From Haliea alexandrii (GTDB lineage: Bacteria; Pseudomonadota; Gammaproteobacteria; Pseudomonadales; Halieaceae), in contig NZ_RFLW01000006.1 in the NCBI RefSeq assembly GCF_003719295.1, positions 85,315 through 149,314 of the forward strand: a stretch of 64,000 bases of DNA, in the 5' to 3' direction. The notes below the pieces were generated by a model. That model saw only the letters and a program-made list of their open reading frames with translations. It did no database searches and was not told where the DNA came from. A program made the translations under genes and the position numbers. This document shows, in pieces, positions 16,446 to 25,625 of this stretch. Position 1 is the first letter of the stretch. Every line of letters begins with the position of its first letter.

Positions 16446-18698
16446 TCAGAAGAAGGTAAAAGCCGCACTGATAAATACGCGATCCTGCCCGTCAATGAGC
16501 GCAACGTTGGGTGTCAGGGACGAAATTTCGGTATAGGCGTTGATACCGTCGGGGTAATGACGGTAGTTCAGCTGTAAATCGATGTGACCTTTGGGAAGAG
16601 GAATCCGGTGGCTCAGCGTCAGATCCAGTCGGTCGTAGGAGGCATCTGCGACCTGGTCCGCCCCGTAATAAACACCCGATAGGGCGCTATGAGCACCGAG
16701 CGGCACAATACCCCACAAACTGCCGGCCTGCTGCGGCCGAAGCGTTGCTTCGAAGGGGGTTTCGGTGTCCGTATCGAGGTAGACATAGGAAGCGCCCCAT
16801 TCAAACCCATTGGCCAGGGTGTGATGGAGTCCGAATTCGACGCCCTGTGTTCGCAGCTCGCCGTCATTGGTCAGCCTGAAATCCACGTAATTGAAGGGCT
16901 CGGAGATCAGGTTCCGGTAATCTTCATAGAACAAAGTGACATCCGCCTGGAGGCTGTGAAAGCGACTGTAGGACAGGCCGATTTCAGAATGCTCCAACAC
17001 TTCGGGCTCAAGACCTTCGGGAGAAAGGGCGGTGCGGATCAGGTTGCCCTGACTTCTGCCCAGGTGATCCACTTCGCCGCCATCGAAGTCCACGGTGTAG
17101 GTCCAGTTGCGCTCGGTCTCATAAACATCCGGGAGCCGGGCTGACCGGGCGTGCATGGCGCGCAGCACCAGGTGCTCACGAAGCAGGTAGTTGGCGGCAA
17201 GGCGGTAGGAGAACGCGTCGTCACTTTCCACAGTGCTGGTGGTCTCCCAGGAAAGGGTGCCATTCAAGACCCAGCGAGCGTTCGGTGCATAACGCAAGGT
17301 GTTGTACAGATGAACCGTGTCCTGATCCACCGATCCGCCCAGATACGTCTGGGCGGTCACATCGTTGCGGGTGTATGCCACACCGAAGGCGTTTTGCAGC
17401 GTGCCAGTGAGGTGTGACACGACATGCGCGTTGAGCTCAAAACGGTCCTCATCCAGGTCCTGATCGGTGATGCCACAGCGCTCATCCAGCAACTGCAGGC
17501 CCTGTGCTTGCAAGTAGGGCCCAAGGGCATCGATTGTGGCTTGTTCTTCGGGTGTCGGTGTTTGGACCAAAGAGTGATTCAGCGTCAGATTGCCCGTCAG
17601 CATGGCGCCCACCACGGCAAGCTGATCCCGCAAATCAAAATGCACGGAGGGCAAGGCGTCCACCTCTGCCACCCGGGGATCAAAGGCGAAATTGTTCCCG
17701 CAGAGGCTGATTACCTGATCTCGGGTATAGGTGCTGGCATTCAGCCCAAAAACCACGTCGTGGGCGATCTCACCGGTATCGATCACGCCGTGCAGCTCGC
17801 TGGAAAGAAAACCACTGGTTTCATCGGCCTGCGGTGCGACCCTGAAATGACTTAGGGCCACCGCCACAAAGGGGTCATCCGAGGTGAGGTGGTCGAAGCC
17901 AGGGACCTGGTAGCTGGAGTCCGCGTAGGCAGCAGCAATATCAAGCAACCAGTGCCCGCCCAGCCGGTGCTCCAGGTTCAGCATCACCGAGTCGGTGGCA
18001 ACTTCATTGTCATAGTCCCCGACGAAATCGACAGCGCCATCGAAACCGTCGTTCTCCCGATGGAAATACCGCAGTCCCCACTGGGTATCGCCGATTTGCC
18101 AGCCGCCGTTCAAAAACAGGTCTCGGGTTTGACCTTCGCCGAGTCGGGTGGAGCCGTAAAGGCCCCGAGTGGCGATGGTGTCCTGAATCAGGTTGACCGT
18201 GGAGGTCATGGCGTTGGTACCGTATTCCGGACTGGGTCCACGCACGACCTCAATGTAGTTCAGGTCCTGTAGATCCAGGGGTAGCCGGTACCAGTGGGCG
18301 CCGGCGTAGCCAGGCCGTTGCAGGCGGTTGGAGTTGTACAGCACCTCGCTGCGTCGGGGTACGTTGACGTTGGCGCCGTGATAGCCGACGGAGACATCGG
18401 AGCCATGGGTTTCACTGACCATCACTCCCGGGACGAGCCGCAGTGCGTCGACCATGTCGGTAATGCCCAGCTTGCGCAGGGTAGAGACCTCCAGGGAGGT
18501 TACTGCGTTGGGGGAATCGATGAAGGAGGAAGCCATTCGGGCCGGTGTGATGAACGTAGGGCGGTTTTCCGCGCTGACATCGGTTGCCGCATACGGCTCG
18601 GGGACGAGTGGCTCCGTCTCCGCCGCGGCAGCTCTGGACATGGCGACAATAAGCGCAGCCGCTAGCGCGGCAGTTCGGCGTGGTTCAATGAATGTCAT
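16446..18698 (-). CDS. TonB-dependent outer-membrane receptor
   Basis: 750 residues from ATG 18698, chosen because a signal peptide follows directly (TAALAAALIVAMSRAAAA, cleaved before ETEPL). The plug domain (about 45-160) has SPNAVTSLEVSTLRKLGITD, the LRLVPGVMV motif and YIEVVRGPSPEYGTNAM, all typical. The rest is a 22-strand barrel with aromatic-rich alternating strands and ends in Phe (SAAFTFF), the signal for BAM insertion. The substrate cannot be read from the sequence. It converges with the kinase cluster, and the three genes at 13.1-18.7 kb plus the cyclotransferase-like gene may form one sensory or uptake module. It has no long N-terminal signalling extension, so it is not a FecA-type transducer. 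Confidence 0.88.
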   Translation of the reverse strand: MTFIEPRRTAALAAALIVAMSRAAAAETEPLVPEPYAATDVSAENRPTFITPARMASSFIDSPNAVTSLEVSTLRKLGITDMVDALRLVPGVMVSETHGSDVSVGYHGANVNVPRRSEVLYNSNRLQRPGYAGAHWYRLPLDLQDLNYIEVVRGPSPEYGTNAMTSTVNLIQDTIATRGLYGSTRLGEGQTRDLFLNGGWQIGDTQWGLRYFHRENDGFDGAVDFVGDYDNEVATDSVMLNLEHRLGGHWLLDIAAAYADSSYQVPGFDHLTSDDPFVAVALSHFRVAPQADETSGFLSSELHGVIDTGEIAHDVVFGLNASTYTRDQVISLCGNNFAFDPRVAEVDALPSVHFDLRDQLAVVGAMLTGNLTLNHSLVQTPTPEEQATIDALGPYLQAQGLQLLDERCGITDQDLDEDRFELNAHVVSHLTGTLQNAFGVAYTRNDVTAQTYLGGSVDQDTVHLYNTLRYAPNARWVLNGTLSWETTSTVESDDAFSYRLAANYLLREHLVLRAMHARSARLPDVYETERNWTYTVDFDGGEVDHLGRSQGNLIRTALSPEGLEPEVLEHSEIGLSYSRFHSLQADVTLFYEDYRNLISEPFNYVDFRLTNDGELRTQGVEFGLHHTLANGFEWGASYVYLDTDTETPFEATLRPQQAGSLWGIVPLGAHSALSGVYYGADQVADASYDRLDLTLSHRIPLPKGHIDLQLNYRHYPDGINAYTEISSLTPNVALIDGQDRVFISAAFTFF

Positions 18699-18796
18699 GG
18701 CGTCAAGGTTAGCTTTTCCGGTCCCTTGTTTGACGATGGCGTCGCCCACGGGGAGAGCCTCAGGGCCCGAAAGTCCCGCGGTCTCGACAGCGCAGT

Positions 18797-19462
18797 TCAG
18801 GTGCGTGCGAACAGCCATACGGCGGTTTGGATAACGGCCCCGAAGCACTCGGAAAGGATCGGGATATAGGCACCTTGCGCGGGATCGTATTGCGCAACGA
18901 CGTCGGGGGGCAGGTCGTAGTGCAGGGCCGCTTCGTGCATATAGGCGAGATAGCGCCGGGAAGGCAGTGCGGGTGTCTCCAAGCTGGGTGGAGAGATCAG
19001 GGTCTTTGCCAGCGCAGTGGTACCGTCACGGAAGGTCACGGTAACTTCGCGCACGTCGTAAGAGTCCCCTTCGCTGCCGATGATGCGGGATAGCTCAGCG
19101 CTACTGAGACGGTGATACACCCCATAGGCTGTTGCGCCGGATTTGGCCTGTAGATTGGCGAAGGCAGGCTCCAGCGCTGACATTCCCTCCAGGTTAAAGG
19201 TGACGGTGTAGTCTGGCAGCGCCGCCATCTGGCTGGCAGCCCGATGAATGCCTCTCACCCGGGTAAAATAGCGGTCGTTCATGTTGGAGCCGTAGGCGAA
19301 ATAACCAACGGTTGCCGCCGGGTCCGGGGCCGGGGGGCGTCCCGGTAGCTGAATGTACAGATTCACGCCGACAACGAATACGATCGGCAGTGTGATCGAC
19401 AGCCCGAATAACCGGCGTAGCAGACGGCGATAGTGTGTGGTGGGCGGCATGCTAGATGGCAT
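18797..19462 (-). CDS. Membrane-anchored gamma-glutamylcyclotransferase-like protein
   Basis: 221 residues. A basic N-terminus and one membrane helix (about 18-38, LSITLPIVFVVGVNLYIQL) precede a domain that opens with VGYFAYGSNMND, the YGSN substrate loop of the GGCT/AIG2 fold. A plausible catalytic Glu lies in LEGMSALEPAF or IIGSEGDSYDV. Cyclotransferases release 5-oxoproline from gamma-glutamyl compounds; membrane-anchored forms are less studied. The gene overlaps the upstream one by 11 bases, so the two form an operon, and the TonB receptor follows about 100 bases downstream on the same strand. Confidence 0.75.
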   Translation of the reverse strand: MPSSMPPTTHYRRLLRRLFGLSITLPIVFVVGVNLYIQLPGRPPAPDPAATVGYFAYGSNMNDRYFTRVRGIHRAASQMAALPDYTVTFNLEGMSALEPAFANLQAKSGATAYGVYHRLSSAELSRIIGSEGDSYDVREVTVTFRDGTTALAKTLISPPSLETPALPSRRYLAYMHEAALHYDLPPDVVAQYDPAQGAYIPILSECFGAVIQTAVWLFART

Positions 19463-20021
19463 CCAGGATGGCGAGTTCTAGAAACGCTGTCGCGGTCGCC
19501 AGCACGGTGTCTTCGTCCGGGGAGGGTCCCTTGCCAACCTTGATGGCGTAGTAGCGGGCTACCCTCACAACGACCTTCGTCCAGAGCGTCAGGTGATCCG
19601 GGTCGAGTGGATCCAGATCTCTCTGCCGCATCGCCTTCGTCACCACGGTTTGTACAAACCCTTGCTGTGGCGGGGACAACCCGCTCCTCGCCAGTTCGGC
19701 ATTCACATCCAGTGCGACGTACTTGCCCGTCAGATAATCCAGCAGCTCGTCCTGCGTCGCATTCACCGGGTAGTGGCTGGTGATGTAGGCGGTGAGTGTC
19801 GTCAGGTTGCTGCGTCTGGGCTTGGTGCCGGTAAACCACTTCCCCGCGGCCACCGGCTGAATTCCCGCGGCGTTGACCAGCCATTTCGATCGTCCCTGCC
19901 CCTGGGGCGGTACCGAGAGTGCATCCAGCAACGCATTGAGGCGATCCGCAAATTCCGAGTGCGTGCGCGCCATCGCTTCCAGATCGAGCAGCATGCTCTG
20001 AGTCACTAACGTGGTCGCCAT
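19452..20021 (-). CDS. Hypothetical soluble protein upstream of the cyclotransferase-like gene
   Basis: 189 residues. I do not recognise the family. The ATG at 20021 is chosen because AGGAG lies 5 bases upstream; the longer frame to 20288 would run through AT-rich promoter-like DNA. The protein is helical with no signal peptide or membrane segment, begins MATTLVTQSMLLDLEAMA, has a central LTTLTAYITSHYPVNATQDE and ends in a predicted helix (LATATAFLELAILDAI). It is translationally coupled to the next gene (11-base overlap). Upstream DNA (20022-20205) is AT-rich and probably holds divergent promoters for this operon and the Cro-like gene. Confidence 0.6.
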   Translation of the reverse strand: MATTLVTQSMLLDLEAMARTHSEFADRLNALLDALSVPPQGQGRSKWLVNAAGIQPVAAGKWFTGTKPRRSNLTTLTAYITSHYPVNATQDELLDYLTGKYVALDVNAELARSGLSPPQQGFVQTVVTKAMRQRDLDPLDPDHLTLWTKVVVRVARYYAIKVGKGPSPDEDTVLATATAFLELAILDAI

Positions 20022-20205
20022 GAACTCCTGTGCCGTTTTTCCGTCGAGGTGAAGATTAATTCTATAGGCATTGTTGACATATTGGTATTTATCGTTAAAT
20101 CTATAAACCGATACTAAAACAATATATACGCAAACACTAACAATGCTAAATGGCGTCTCATCGGGCCTGTGCGGTGAACGCAGTCCTGGATACGGAGGAT
20201 CGAGC

Positions 20206-20427
20206 ATGTCGGTAGATGAGGTGATCAGGTATTTCGGGAACAATGCCTCGGCGGCCGCTCGCGCACTGAATACCACGCCGCACAACATTTACCGCTGGCG
20301 TCGCGAGGGGCAGGTGCCGCGGGGCCGTCAGTATGAACTGCACCTGAAGACCCGCGGCGCCCTCAAGGCCGATGGGTTTGATCCCGACGTCGACTACCTG
20401 GCGATTGGGCGGACCTTGGCGCAATGA
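20206..20427 (+). CDS. Small Cro/YdaS-like HTH protein
   Basis: 73 residues. It begins MSVDEVIRYFGNNASAAARA and continues LNTTPHNIYRWRREG, the compact helix-turn-helix of Cro/YdaS-type proteins, where the WR-rich recognition helix follows an Asn-Ala-containing first helix. The start is fixed by GGAGG 7 bases upstream of ATG 20206; an in-frame ATG at 20143 lies in the intergenic AT-rich DNA. Its stop overlaps the first transfer gene by 4 bases, so it heads the long conjugation operon and probably regulates it. Confidence 0.75.
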   Translation: MSVDEVIRYFGNNASAAARALNTTPHNIYRWRREGQVPRGRQYELHLKTRGALKADGFDPDVDYLAIGRTLAQ

Positions 20428-21104
20428 GGTGGCGATGGCTGGCAGGTCTGGCAGTGCTGTCCGGGGCCGTTGCCGCTGAAACTCCCGAGGTCGTCATCAC
20501 CAGCGAGATTCCTTTGGCTGAAAGCGCCCAGACTTGGGGCCTCAGTGAAGCCGAATTTCGGCGCTATCAACGCCTCATGGCGGGCCGGCGCGGGCAATGG
20601 TCGCCGGGTCTCGATCCCATCACGGCGCTTGGGGTGAGCACGGATTCGGCCGCGGAACGCCGGCGTTTTGCCGAGCTGTTCGTCAAGGCCGAGTTTGAAC
20701 GCACTCGCAAGGAGCTCGCCTTTCAAGCCGCCGTCGATGACGCCTGGCAACGCCTATACCCACAGACGCCGCGCCTCTCGACCAACGACCAACCCCAACA
20801 GGCGCAGACGGGGGGCCAATTCGCTCAACGCACCGCGCTGATTCTCAGGCTGGGCAGTACGACGGGCCGCAACCGTTTGATCAAACTGCTCCAGGGTCAT
20901 CCGGGCCAACTCGATGTGCACGTGGTCGGCGCTCGCGGCGATGACGCCGCGCTGCGTGACTGGGCCGCGGACGTCCCACTGCTGGAACAGGCGCTCACCG
21001 AGGGCAGGGCAACACTCAATCACGGCGATCAATTCCGCACGGAAGTCGATCTGCCGGCCATCTACCGCAGGGATGGGGTAGGGCAATGGGCGCGCGTCGA
21101 GTGA
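20424..21104 (+). CDS. Integrating conjugative element protein, TIGR03759 family
   Basis: 226 residues with a short signal peptide (WLAGLAVLSGAVAAE). The mature N-terminus reads WGLSEAEFRRYQRLMAGRRG, then WSPGLDPITALGVSTDS and AAERRRFAELFVKAEFERT, the hallmark of the TIGR03759 family, a periplasmic protein encoded at the start of GI-type (ICEHin1056/Pf-5) transfer clusters. The biochemical role is not known to me. It overlaps the regulator by 4 bases and the transglycosylase by up to 19. Confidence 0.85.
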   Translation: MRWRWLAGLAVLSGAVAAETPEVVITSEIPLAESAQTWGLSEAEFRRYQRLMAGRRGQWSPGLDPITALGVSTDSAAERRRFAELFVKAEFERTRKELAFQAAVDDAWQRLYPQTPRLSTNDQPQQAQTGGQFAQRTALILRLGSTTGRNRLIKLLQGHPGQLDVHVVGARGDDAALRDWAADVPLLEQALTEGRATLNHGDQFRTEVDLPAIYRRDGVGQWARVE

Positions 21105-21676
21105 TGCAAGCGCTGGTCGGCGCCGTCCTGGGAAGCGTTGCAACGTTCGCGATTGCCGACCGCGCGCACTATGACGTGGTCGCTGACTACGTCGGCGTCC
21201 CTAGGGATATTTTCTATGCGATGGCGTTGGCAGAGTCCGGGCGGGAGCGGGACGGGCTGTTAGCGCCGTGGCCTTGGACCCTGAACATCGCGGGCGACGC
21301 CCATTTTTACCCCGATCGCGACGCCATGTTCGCCGCCCTAATGACGGCGTTGCAAAACGGTCAGTTGCGTGTCGATGTGGGGCCGCTGCAACTCAATTGG
21401 TACTGGCAGTTCGAGCGGATTGACTCGCCCTGGCGGATTACTGACCCCGTGGTGAATGCCAAGCTCGCCGCCGCGTTCCTTAAGGAACACTTTGAGCGGT
21501 CCGGTGATTGGTGGTTGGCGGTGGGGCACTATCACCGCCCCAGTGAGACCACCGTCGTGGATCGGGCAACAGCAGCGGCCTATCGCGAACGGGTGAGGTC
21601 CCTGCATACGCGCTACGCCGAGAAGTCCGCCGGGCGGAGCGAGCCCATTACACGGGAGGTGGCCGATGCGCATTAG
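21086..21676 (+). CDS. Transfer-associated lytic transglycosylase
   Basis: 196 residues. The SLT-type fold is suggested by VPRDIFYAMALAESGRERDG, where the Glu in AESG is the catalytic acid, and by VDVGPLQLNWYWQF and VGHYHRP later, which match the substrate-cleft motifs. Such enzymes open peptidoglycan locally for assembly of the mating channel. The start at 21086 gives an n-region with two Arg before the hydrophobic segment (ALVGAVLGSVATFAIA); a TGATG-coupled start at 21104 would lack this charge. Confidence 0.82.
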   Translation: MGARRVMQALVGAVLGSVATFAIADRAHYDVVADYVGVPRDIFYAMALAESGRERDGLLAPWPWTLNIAGDAHFYPDRDAMFAALMTALQNGQLRVDVGPLQLNWYWQFERIDSPWRITDPVVNAKLAAAFLKEHFERSGDWWLAVGHYHRPSETTVVDRATAAAYRERVRSLHTRYAEKSAGRSEPITREVADAH

Positions 21677-22229
21677 GCCGCTTCACTTCCTGCCGTTACT
21701 CATCGGGTTGGCGTTTGCGCCGGCTCAGGCTGACCAACCCATCAGGGCACCGGTGGTGGTTTACAGCGGAGCACAGGCGGTTACGGCGGCACCTTATATT
21801 CAATCGCTCGCCCAACCACGGCCGCAAAGCGACAGCCGCGCGAACAGTATGCCAAAGCAGGGTGTGATGCCCCTTGAAACCCGGTTGCCCCTCATGCCCC
21901 GGCTGCTGCAGCCCGGATCGCCGGCGCTGCAGCGGACCGAGGCACCGGTACAGCCCTTCTTTATTATGGGCATGGATCGCACCAGCCTCGACTGGCTGGC
22001 CAGGACACTGCCGACCCTACTGTCGATCAATGCGACCGGCATGGTGGTGCAGGCGGCGAACCGGGACGATTGGCTGCTACTGCAGAAGAAGGCGCAGGCC
22101 GCCGGTCTGTCACTGGCGCTGTATCCCGACACCGGATTGACGGAAGCCTACGGCATCACGACCTACCCCGTGCTGGTGGTACCGCAGGGTATCCTGGAAC
22201 TGGATAGGGCAGGGGAGGGCGGCCCATGA
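21666..22229 (+). CDS. Integrating conjugative element protein, TIGR03765 (PFL_4695) family
   Basis: 187 residues with a signal peptide (LHFLPLLIGLAFAPAQA). The body has a Pro-rich linker (about 65-95) and a thioredoxin-like C-terminal half with MGMDRTSLDWLARTLPTLL and EAYGITTYPVLVVPQGILEL. TIGR03765 proteins lie immediately upstream of the coupling-protein gene in GI-type clusters, as here (4-base overlap). It is periplasmic; its role in channel assembly is unknown. Confidence 0.82.
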   Translation: MRIRPLHFLPLLIGLAFAPAQADQPIRAPVVVYSGAQAVTAAPYIQSLAQPRPQSDSRANSMPKQGVMPLETRLPLMPRLLQPGSPALQRTEAPVQPFFIMGMDRTSLDWLARTLPTLLSINATGMVVQAANRDDWLLLQKKAQAAGLSLALYPDTGLTEAYGITTYPVLVVPQGILELDRAGEGGP

Positions 22230-24268
22230 GCGCGCCGATCGAAGCCCTGCTGCGTCCCCCGGTGGAACAGTCTGCCATCGCGACACACATTGCGCTGGCC
22301 CTGCTGGGCGTGGGCGCGCCCCAGGTGCTGTTGTTGCCGGGAGGCGTCGGTTATGGTCTGGCCGCTGCCTGCTCCGTGCGCGCCCTGTGGCTGTCACGGC
22401 GCATGACCCGCTTGTTGCGCTACCAGCGTCGCTTGCGGGTGTTGCCGAGCTACCGCATCCACCCTAAAAAACTCCGTGCCCCGCTAGGCGAGCTGTTTCT
22501 GGGCCGGGGTTTTCTGTGGGATGCACGACATACCCAGCGCTACGCCGATACCCAGCGCACCGAGCACACTTATTTCGACCGCCGCGGCCTGTTTTATAGA
22601 AGCGCGCGGGCGACGGTGGACGCCGTCAGTACCACACCCCTGAAACCGCTGATGGCACCGCTGAACAGTCAGTGGCTGCTGAACCCCTTCCCGCCGCGGC
22701 CCTATGTGGAGGGCAGCCCGGAATTGCACGGGGTCGGACTGTTTGAAAAGGAACAGGACGTCACCCTGCAGCAGGCCGAACGAGTCGCCCATACCTTTGT
22801 CGTCGGCACCACCCGGGTCGGCAAAACCCGCCTGCTGGAAGTGATCGCCAGTCAGGATATCCGCAGTGGCGACGTGGTCATCGTGTTTGATCCCAAAGGG
22901 GACGGCGATCTGCTGGCGCGCCTGTATACCGAGGCCCGCCGGGCGGGCAGGGCTGGGGAGTTCCAGGTGTTTCACCTGGGCTTTACCGAACAGTCGGTGG
23001 CCTATAACCCGGTGGGCTCGTTTTCCCGGGTGACGGAAGTCGCGAGCCGCATCGCCGGGCAACTGCCCAATGAAGGTAATTCCGCAGCTTTCAGGGAGTT
23101 CGCCTGGCGCTACGTCAATGTGCTGGCGAAGGTGCTCGATGTCCTCGGCGAGCCCATCAACTACCAGGTGCTGCTGGAGTGCAGTACCGATATCGACGCT
23201 CTGGTGGTGCGTTACCTCGCCTGCGTGGCCCGGCAACAACAGGCCGAGGAATGGGCCGAACAGCTCGCGGAGCTGGTCGAGAGCGAGGCCAAAATGCCGA
23301 CGCAATATAAAGGCCGGGATCGCACCGCCTGGGCCAGTGTCGAGCTTTTCCGGCGCCATGGCCTGAGTGACCCCACGGCGACCTCGCTGATCAAAACCTT
23401 CGAGCACGACAAGAGCCACTTCGACAAGCTGGTGGCCAGCCTCTATCCCCTGCTGGAAAAACTCACCTCGGGTCCGGTGGCGCGCCTGCTCTCCCCGGAG
23501 AGCAATCCCGAGGACACCACGGAGCGGCTGTCCTGGAAGCGCGTGATCGAGCGCGGCGGTATCGTCTATGTCGGTTTGGACGCGCTCTCTGACCCGGATG
23601 TCGCCAGTGCGGTGGGCAACGCCATGTTCGCGGACCTCACCTCGGTGGCGGGCAGTCTTTATAAGGACGCACAGCGCGGCGCGCCCCTGAAAAAAGTCTG
23701 TGTCCACGCGGATGAGTTCAATGAACTGGTGGGCAGGGAGTTCATTCCGCTCGCCAACAAGGCCGGCGGCGCCGGCTTCCAGTTGACGGTCTACACACAG
23801 ACCCTCTCGGACATTATCGCCCGCTTTGATAACCCAGCGCGGGCGGGGCAAGTGGTGGGCAACCTCGGCACCATTATCATGCTGCGGGTCAAGGAAAAAG
23901 CCACTGCGGAACTGCTGACCACACGTCTGAAGGACGTCGAGATCAACCACTTGATGCTGGACTCAGGTAGTACCGACAGTGCCGATCCCACCAATGATGT
24001 GCATTTCACCTCGAGCACCCGCCAGCGGATCTCCAGCCAGCGGGTGCCGATGATCCACGCAGGGGACCTCGACGCATTACCGAAAGGCCACGCCTTCGCC
24101 CTGATCGCCGGCCGTCTCTACAAGCTGCGCCTGCCGCTGTTTTCCGACGAGGCGGAACTGCCCAGCGGCCTGCAGGCCATGGTCGAGGCCATGCGCCGTG
24201 ACTACCAGCACAGCAATACCGCGAGCACCGACTGGGCGACTCCGACGCCCCTGGGCTGGCAGACATGA
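22226..24268 (+). CDS. traD: Type IV coupling protein TraD
   Basis: 680 residues. Two membrane helices near the N-terminus (about 18-55) are followed by a VirD4/FtsK-type ATPase with Walker A VVGTTRVGKTRLLEVI (about residues 190-206) and VIVFDPKGDGDLLARLY just after it, and a Walker B/DExx stretch in KVCVHADEFNELVG (about 490-503). The C-terminal part holds the ICRF-like MIHAGDLDALPKGHAFALI. It links the relaxosome to the type IV channel and is of the TIGR03743 class found in MPF-G systems. Confidence 0.95.
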   Translation: MSAPIEALLRPPVEQSAIATHIALALLGVGAPQVLLLPGGVGYGLAAACSVRALWLSRRMTRLLRYQRRLRVLPSYRIHPKKLRAPLGELFLGRGFLWDARHTQRYADTQRTEHTYFDRRGLFYRSARATVDAVSTTPLKPLMAPLNSQWLLNPFPPRPYVEGSPELHGVGLFEKEQDVTLQQAERVAHTFVVGTTRVGKTRLLEVIASQDIRSGDVVIVFDPKGDGDLLARLYTEARRAGRAGEFQVFHLGFTEQSVAYNPVGSFSRVTEVASRIAGQLPNEGNSAAFREFAWRYVNVLAKVLDVLGEPINYQVLLECSTDIDALVVRYLACVARQQQAEEWAEQLAELVESEAKMPTQYKGRDRTAWASVELFRRHGLSDPTATSLIKTFEHDKSHFDKLVASLYPLLEKLTSGPVARLLSPESNPEDTTERLSWKRVIERGGIVYVGLDALSDPDVASAVGNAMFADLTSVAGSLYKDAQRGAPLKKVCVHADEFNELVGREFIPLANKAGGAGFQLTVYTQTLSDIIARFDNPARAGQVVGNLGTIIMLRVKEKATAELLTTRLKDVEINHLMLDSGSTDSADPTNDVHFTSSTRQRISSQRVPMIHAGDLDALPKGHAFALIAGRLYKLRLPLFSDEAELPSGLQAMVEAMRRDYQHSNTASTDWATPTPLGWQT

Positions 24269-24933
24269 GCCGCGATGCCGCCGCTCGCAGTGCGCAAAAC
24301 GGCGCACCGGCACGACCGGTCCAGCGCGGGCCGATCGGCATGACGCTGGCCATCCTGGGGGCGCTGCTCGGTGCGGCACTGACCGCTGCGCTGCTCTCGG
24401 TGCTGCTGGAATGGGCCGGGATCGCCCTGGGCTGGTGGTCGGGTACCCACAGCCGCGACCTGCTCATGACCGAGCGCGGCTATGTCGAGGCCATCGACGA
24501 CTACCCGCTGTCACCGCTACGGCCCACACAACTTACCGCCCTGGCCTGGGGTCAGGTCGACCGCGGTTTGTCCCTTGTCGGCATCACCGGGTCGGCGGGC
24601 GTGTATGGGGTGGCGGCGATCAACACCGTGAAGCTCTTGTTGCTGCGCGGGGTGATCGTGGTGCTGGCCCTGCCGGGTTACGCCCTGGCGATCGTGGCCG
24701 GCCTGTTCGAGGGCCTGGTGGCCCGGGATATCCGCAAGTTTACCGGCGGCCACGAGAGCGCCTACGTGTTCCATAAAGCCAAACGCTGGATCGCGCCGAG
24801 CGTGATGCTGACGGTCACGCTGTACCTGATGCTGCCCTGGTCGGTGCCCCCAGCGCTCTTGCTCGCGCCGACCATGTTGCTGACTGCCGGAATGGTCTAC
24901 ATCGCCGCCAGCCGGTTCAAGAAGTTCGTGTAG
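24265..24933 (+). CDS. Conjugative element membrane protein, TIGR03747 family
   Basis: 222 residues with about four to five membrane segments: LAILGALLGAALTAALLSVLL, a helix near 115-140 (LLLRGVIVVLALPGYALAIV) and a paired C-terminal set (APSVMLTVTLYLMLPWSVP, ALLLAPTMLLTAGMVYIA). It begins within the traD stop (ATGA overlap). TIGR03747 proteins always accompany TraD in this cluster type and probably assist coupling-protein assembly in the inner membrane. Confidence 0.85.
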   Translation: MSRDAAARSAQNGAPARPVQRGPIGMTLAILGALLGAALTAALLSVLLEWAGIALGWWSGTHSRDLLMTERGYVEAIDDYPLSPLRPTQLTALAWGQVDRGLSLVGITGSAGVYGVAAINTVKLLLLRGVIVVLALPGYALAIVAGLFEGLVARDIRKFTGGHESAYVFHKAKRWIAPSVMLTVTLYLMLPWSVPPALLLAPTMLLTAGMVYIAASRFKKFV

Positions 24934-24947
24934 GAGAGAGGGACGCC

Positions 24948-25208
24948 ATGCCACTGATGAGCCCCGCACAGCAGACCGCCTTTGACGGTGCCAATGGCAG
25001 CGGTCACAGCGCGGCGGATGTGCACACCCTGGTGGTCTCGGTGCTGATTGTTCTGATGTTGGTGTGGCTCGCCTGGGTCGCGATCAGTGCCTACCAGCTC
25101 CTCAAGACTCCCGGGGTCAAGACTCCGGAGGCCGCCGGCAAGGTTGTCCGCGCGGCATTCATTGCGATGGTCATTATGGCCGTCGCCAACATCGTGTGGG
25201 GAACCTGA
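24948..25208 (+). CDS. Small conjugative membrane protein, TIGR03758 (DUF3262) family
   Basis: 86 residues: an N-terminal amphipathic stretch (SPAQQTAFDGANG), one membrane helix (VSVLIVLMLVWLAWVAISAY), a basic loop (KTPGVKTPEAAGKVVRA) and a second helix (AFIAMVIMAVANIVW). AGGAGAGAG lies just upstream of the ATG. Order and size match the TIGR03758 member between TIGR03747 and the pilin-like gene in GI-type clusters. Probably part of the inner-membrane platform. Confidence 0.8.
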   Translation: MPLMSPAQQTAFDGANGSGHSAADVHTLVVSVLIVLMLVWLAWVAISAYQLLKTPGVKTPEAAGKVVRAAFIAMVIMAVANIVWGT

Positions 25209-25220
25209 GAGGACCTGACT

Positions 25221-25625
25221 ATGCAACGAGTGAACATCTTGATCACCGCCTATCAAGGCATCCAGGCGCGCTGGCGCGCCAGCCGGCAGCACCTGTGGCT
25301 GCACGTCACCGGCCTCGTGCTGGGCGCCGGTACCAGCGGCGCACTGGCCCAGGGCCTGCCGACCACGGCGCCGCCGTCCCGGGGCAGCACGGACGGTGAC
25401 TATATCGGGCTGATGCAGGACTACGCCTTCGATATTGGCGTCTTCATCGGCCTGGCGCTGGCCACGCTGGCCATGATCGTCGTCGTGAAAAACACCCTGG
25501 GCGCCTACTCCGAGGTGCAGGACGGCAAGGGCACCTGGGGACAACTGGGCATCAACTTTGGCGCCGGCGTACTGCTGTTGGTGTTCATCGTCTTTCTGCT
25601 GACCGAGGCGGCGACGATTCTCTGA
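25221..25625 (+). CDS. Pilin-like conjugative membrane protein, TIGR03745 family
   Basis: 134 residues. A long leader (about 40 residues, ending TSGALAQ) precedes a mature part with two hydrophobic helices (DIGVFIGLALATLAMIVVV and FGAGVLLLVFIVFLLTEAA) joined by a short polar loop. That layout is that of VirB2/TraA pilins, and TIGR03745 holds the corresponding place in GI-type clusters. Assignment as the major pilus subunit is inference from layout. Confidence 0.78.
   Translation: MQRVNILITAYQGIQARWRASRQHLWLHVTGLVLGAGTSGALAQGLPTTAPPSRGSTDGDYIGLMQDYAFDIGVFIGLALATLAMIVVVKNTLGAYSEVQDGKGTWGQLGINFGAGVLLLVFIVFLLTEAATIL

Noticed and set aside
22484..23950. Minus-strand frame of 488 codons opposite traD
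   Set aside because: Mirror of the traD reading frame with no recognisable domain.
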